Shown here piece by piece: positions 63,112 to 64,000 of a stretch of DNA of 64,000 nucleotides. The notes under the pieces were generated by a model, which was not told the origin of the DNA, ran no database searches, and saw only the letters and a list, made by a program, of their open reading frames with translations. Positions within the stretch are counted from its first letter, which is position 1. The number at the start of each line of letters is the position of its first letter. This stretch comes from Chloroflexota bacterium. GTDB taxonomy: Bacteria > Chloroflexota > Anaerolineae > Anaerolineales > Anaerolineaceae. Location: the NCBI GenBank assembly GCA_016887485.1, contig CP069394.1:1674001-1738000 (forward strand), in the 5' to 3' direction. Made by a program: the position numbers and the translations under genes.

Positions 63112-64000
63112 TGGACACCTTCTCCGGTAAAGTCGGACTAGTTCAGCGGGTACTGCCGGTCTATCGCGCACCGTTCTTCAACGCGCTGGGCCAGGCTTGC
63201 CCCAATGGCCTGAGCGTCTTCACCGGTCAACCCCGCGCTGAAGAAATGATCAAAACAACGTCCATCCTGGTGGATGCCGCCCTCGTACAGGGAAAGAACT
63301 GGCATTTCTTCCACGGCAACCGCTACCTCTGCTGGCAATCCTGCCTGCATGGCTGGCTGACCCACTGGGAACCGGATGTCCTGATCGTGGAAGCCAACCC
63401 CCGCTACCTGAGCACGCCCGGCGCCATCCGCTGGATGAAAAACCGCCAGCGAACCGTGATCGGCTGGGGTTTGGGCGCGCCACCGCTTTCAGGTGCACTG
63501 GCAGACCTTCGCCGCAACCGCCGCCTGGCCCTCCTGCGCCAGTTGGATGGCATGATCACCTACAGCCAAACCGGCGCGGCGGAATATGCCAGCCTGGGCT
63601 TCCCTGAGGACCGAATCTTCGTGGCCGCCAACGCCGTCACCCCTCCACCTGCCCACCCCCTGCCAATTCGCCCGCCCCTCAAAGGCGGCCAGATACCGCG
63701 CATCCTCTTTGTGGGCCGGTTGCAGGCTCGCAAGAACATCGCCAACCTGCTTCGGGCCTGTGCGGACAGACCCAAAGGGCAGCAACCCGAAGTCGTGATC
63801 GTAGGCGACGGCCCCGAGCGGAACAAACTGGAAGCTCTCGCCGCCGAGATCTACCCCGCTGCCGTTTTCACGGGTGCACTCTATGGTGACGCCCTTGAAG
63901 AACAATTCCGGGCAGCCGATCTCTTCGTCCTCCCTGGCACAGGCGGCCTGGCGATCCAGCAAGCTATGAGCTTTGGACTGCCGGTGATCGCCGCGGAAGC
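63111..64000 (+). CDS. GT4-family glycosyltransferase, partial
   Basis: The ATG overlaps the previous stop (TGATG) and the frame is open to the right edge; 296 codons are visible. The C-terminal domain starts with PRILFVGRLQARKNIANLLRAC and continues with VVIVGDGPERNKLE and the donor-site pattern QQAMSFGLPVIAAE. The gene continues beyond the window, as does the exopolysaccharide cluster. Confidence 0.92.
   Translation, partial: MDTFSGKVGLVQRVLPVYRAPFFNALGQACPNGLSVFTGQPRAEEMIKTTSILVDAALVQGKNWHFFHGNRYLCWQSCLHGWLTHWEPDVLIVEANPRYLSTPGAIRWMKNRQRTVIGWGLGAPPLSGALADLRRNRRLALLRQLDGMITYSQTGAAEYASLGFPEDRIFVAANAVTPPPAHPLPIRPPLKGGQIPRILFVGRLQARKNIANLLRACADRPKGQQPEVVIVGDGPERNKLEALAAEIYPAAVFTGALYGDALEEQFRAADLFVLPGTGGLAIQQAMSFGLPVIAAE

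Overview
This window looks like a chromosomal segment of an anaerobic member of the Chloroflexota, probably class Anaerolineae. That placement is inferred from gene content and style: secreted proteins with Thr/Pro-rich linkers, a T-box ahead of pheS, a Gram-positive-type SOS box ahead of lexA, and a multi-gene operon containing a MutL-like actin-fold ATPase. There is no rRNA, no CRISPR array, no insertion sequence and no prophage. Coding density is high, and most genes carry good Shine-Dalgarno sites. A minority appear to be transcribed without a leader.

Region by region. 1-961 is the 5' part of a secreted subtilisin-like protease. 1373-6399 is a PadR-controlled import locus: lipoprotein binding protein, FecCD-type permease, an ABC ATPase fused to a THEP1-like NTPase, then an AhpD-like protein. 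6762-13277 looks like a genotoxin-response neighbourhood: a DUF3795 protein divergent from a WYL regulator, two GyrI-like proteins and uvrA. The promoters of DUF3795 and uvrA share a long imperfect palindrome. gyrA, a slipin, birA, a HAD phosphatase, trpS, a PfkB kinase, a DUF885 peptidase and GrpB follow (13819-24519).

24595-31617 is mixed metabolism: a glycosyltransferase-methyltransferase fusion, an isoprenylcysteine-methyltransferase-like enzyme, an aldo/keto reductase, an AT-rich MltR-like gene, a metallo-beta-lactamase-fold protein, a UbiA prenyltransferase resembling the archaeal ether-lipid subfamily, and an M29 aminopeptidase. 31946-36539 is the pheST operon, with a four-helix-bundle gene inserted between pheS and pheT and a T-box leader. 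A cyclopropane-fatty-acid synthase and a geranylgeranyl-reductase-like flavoprotein follow (36740-38817), then a tandem array of about 175-bp repeats, then FmdB, a CstR-like repressor and OsmC. lexA is preceded by a promoter with an SOS box between its -35 and -10 elements.

42702-48155 (minus strand) is the conserved translation block: tRNA-Thr, tRNA-Tyr, tRNA-Thr, tuf, rpmG, tRNA-Trp, secE, nusG, rplK, rplA, rplJ, rplL. A two-component system, a sugar transferase, a BMP-family lipoprotein and a membrane/SH3 protein come next. 53705-60262 is a very tightly packed six-gene operon built around the MutL-like ATPase and several membrane proteins of unknown function. 60486-64000 begins an exopolysaccharide cluster (wecB, an acetyltransferase, two glycosyltransferases) that runs off the right edge.

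The two most promising leads are the WYL/DUF3795/GyrI/uvrA promoter family and the six-gene MutL-like membrane operon. Dispersed hairpin repeats (a REP-like family and two other hairpin families) fill most of the longer intergenic gaps.
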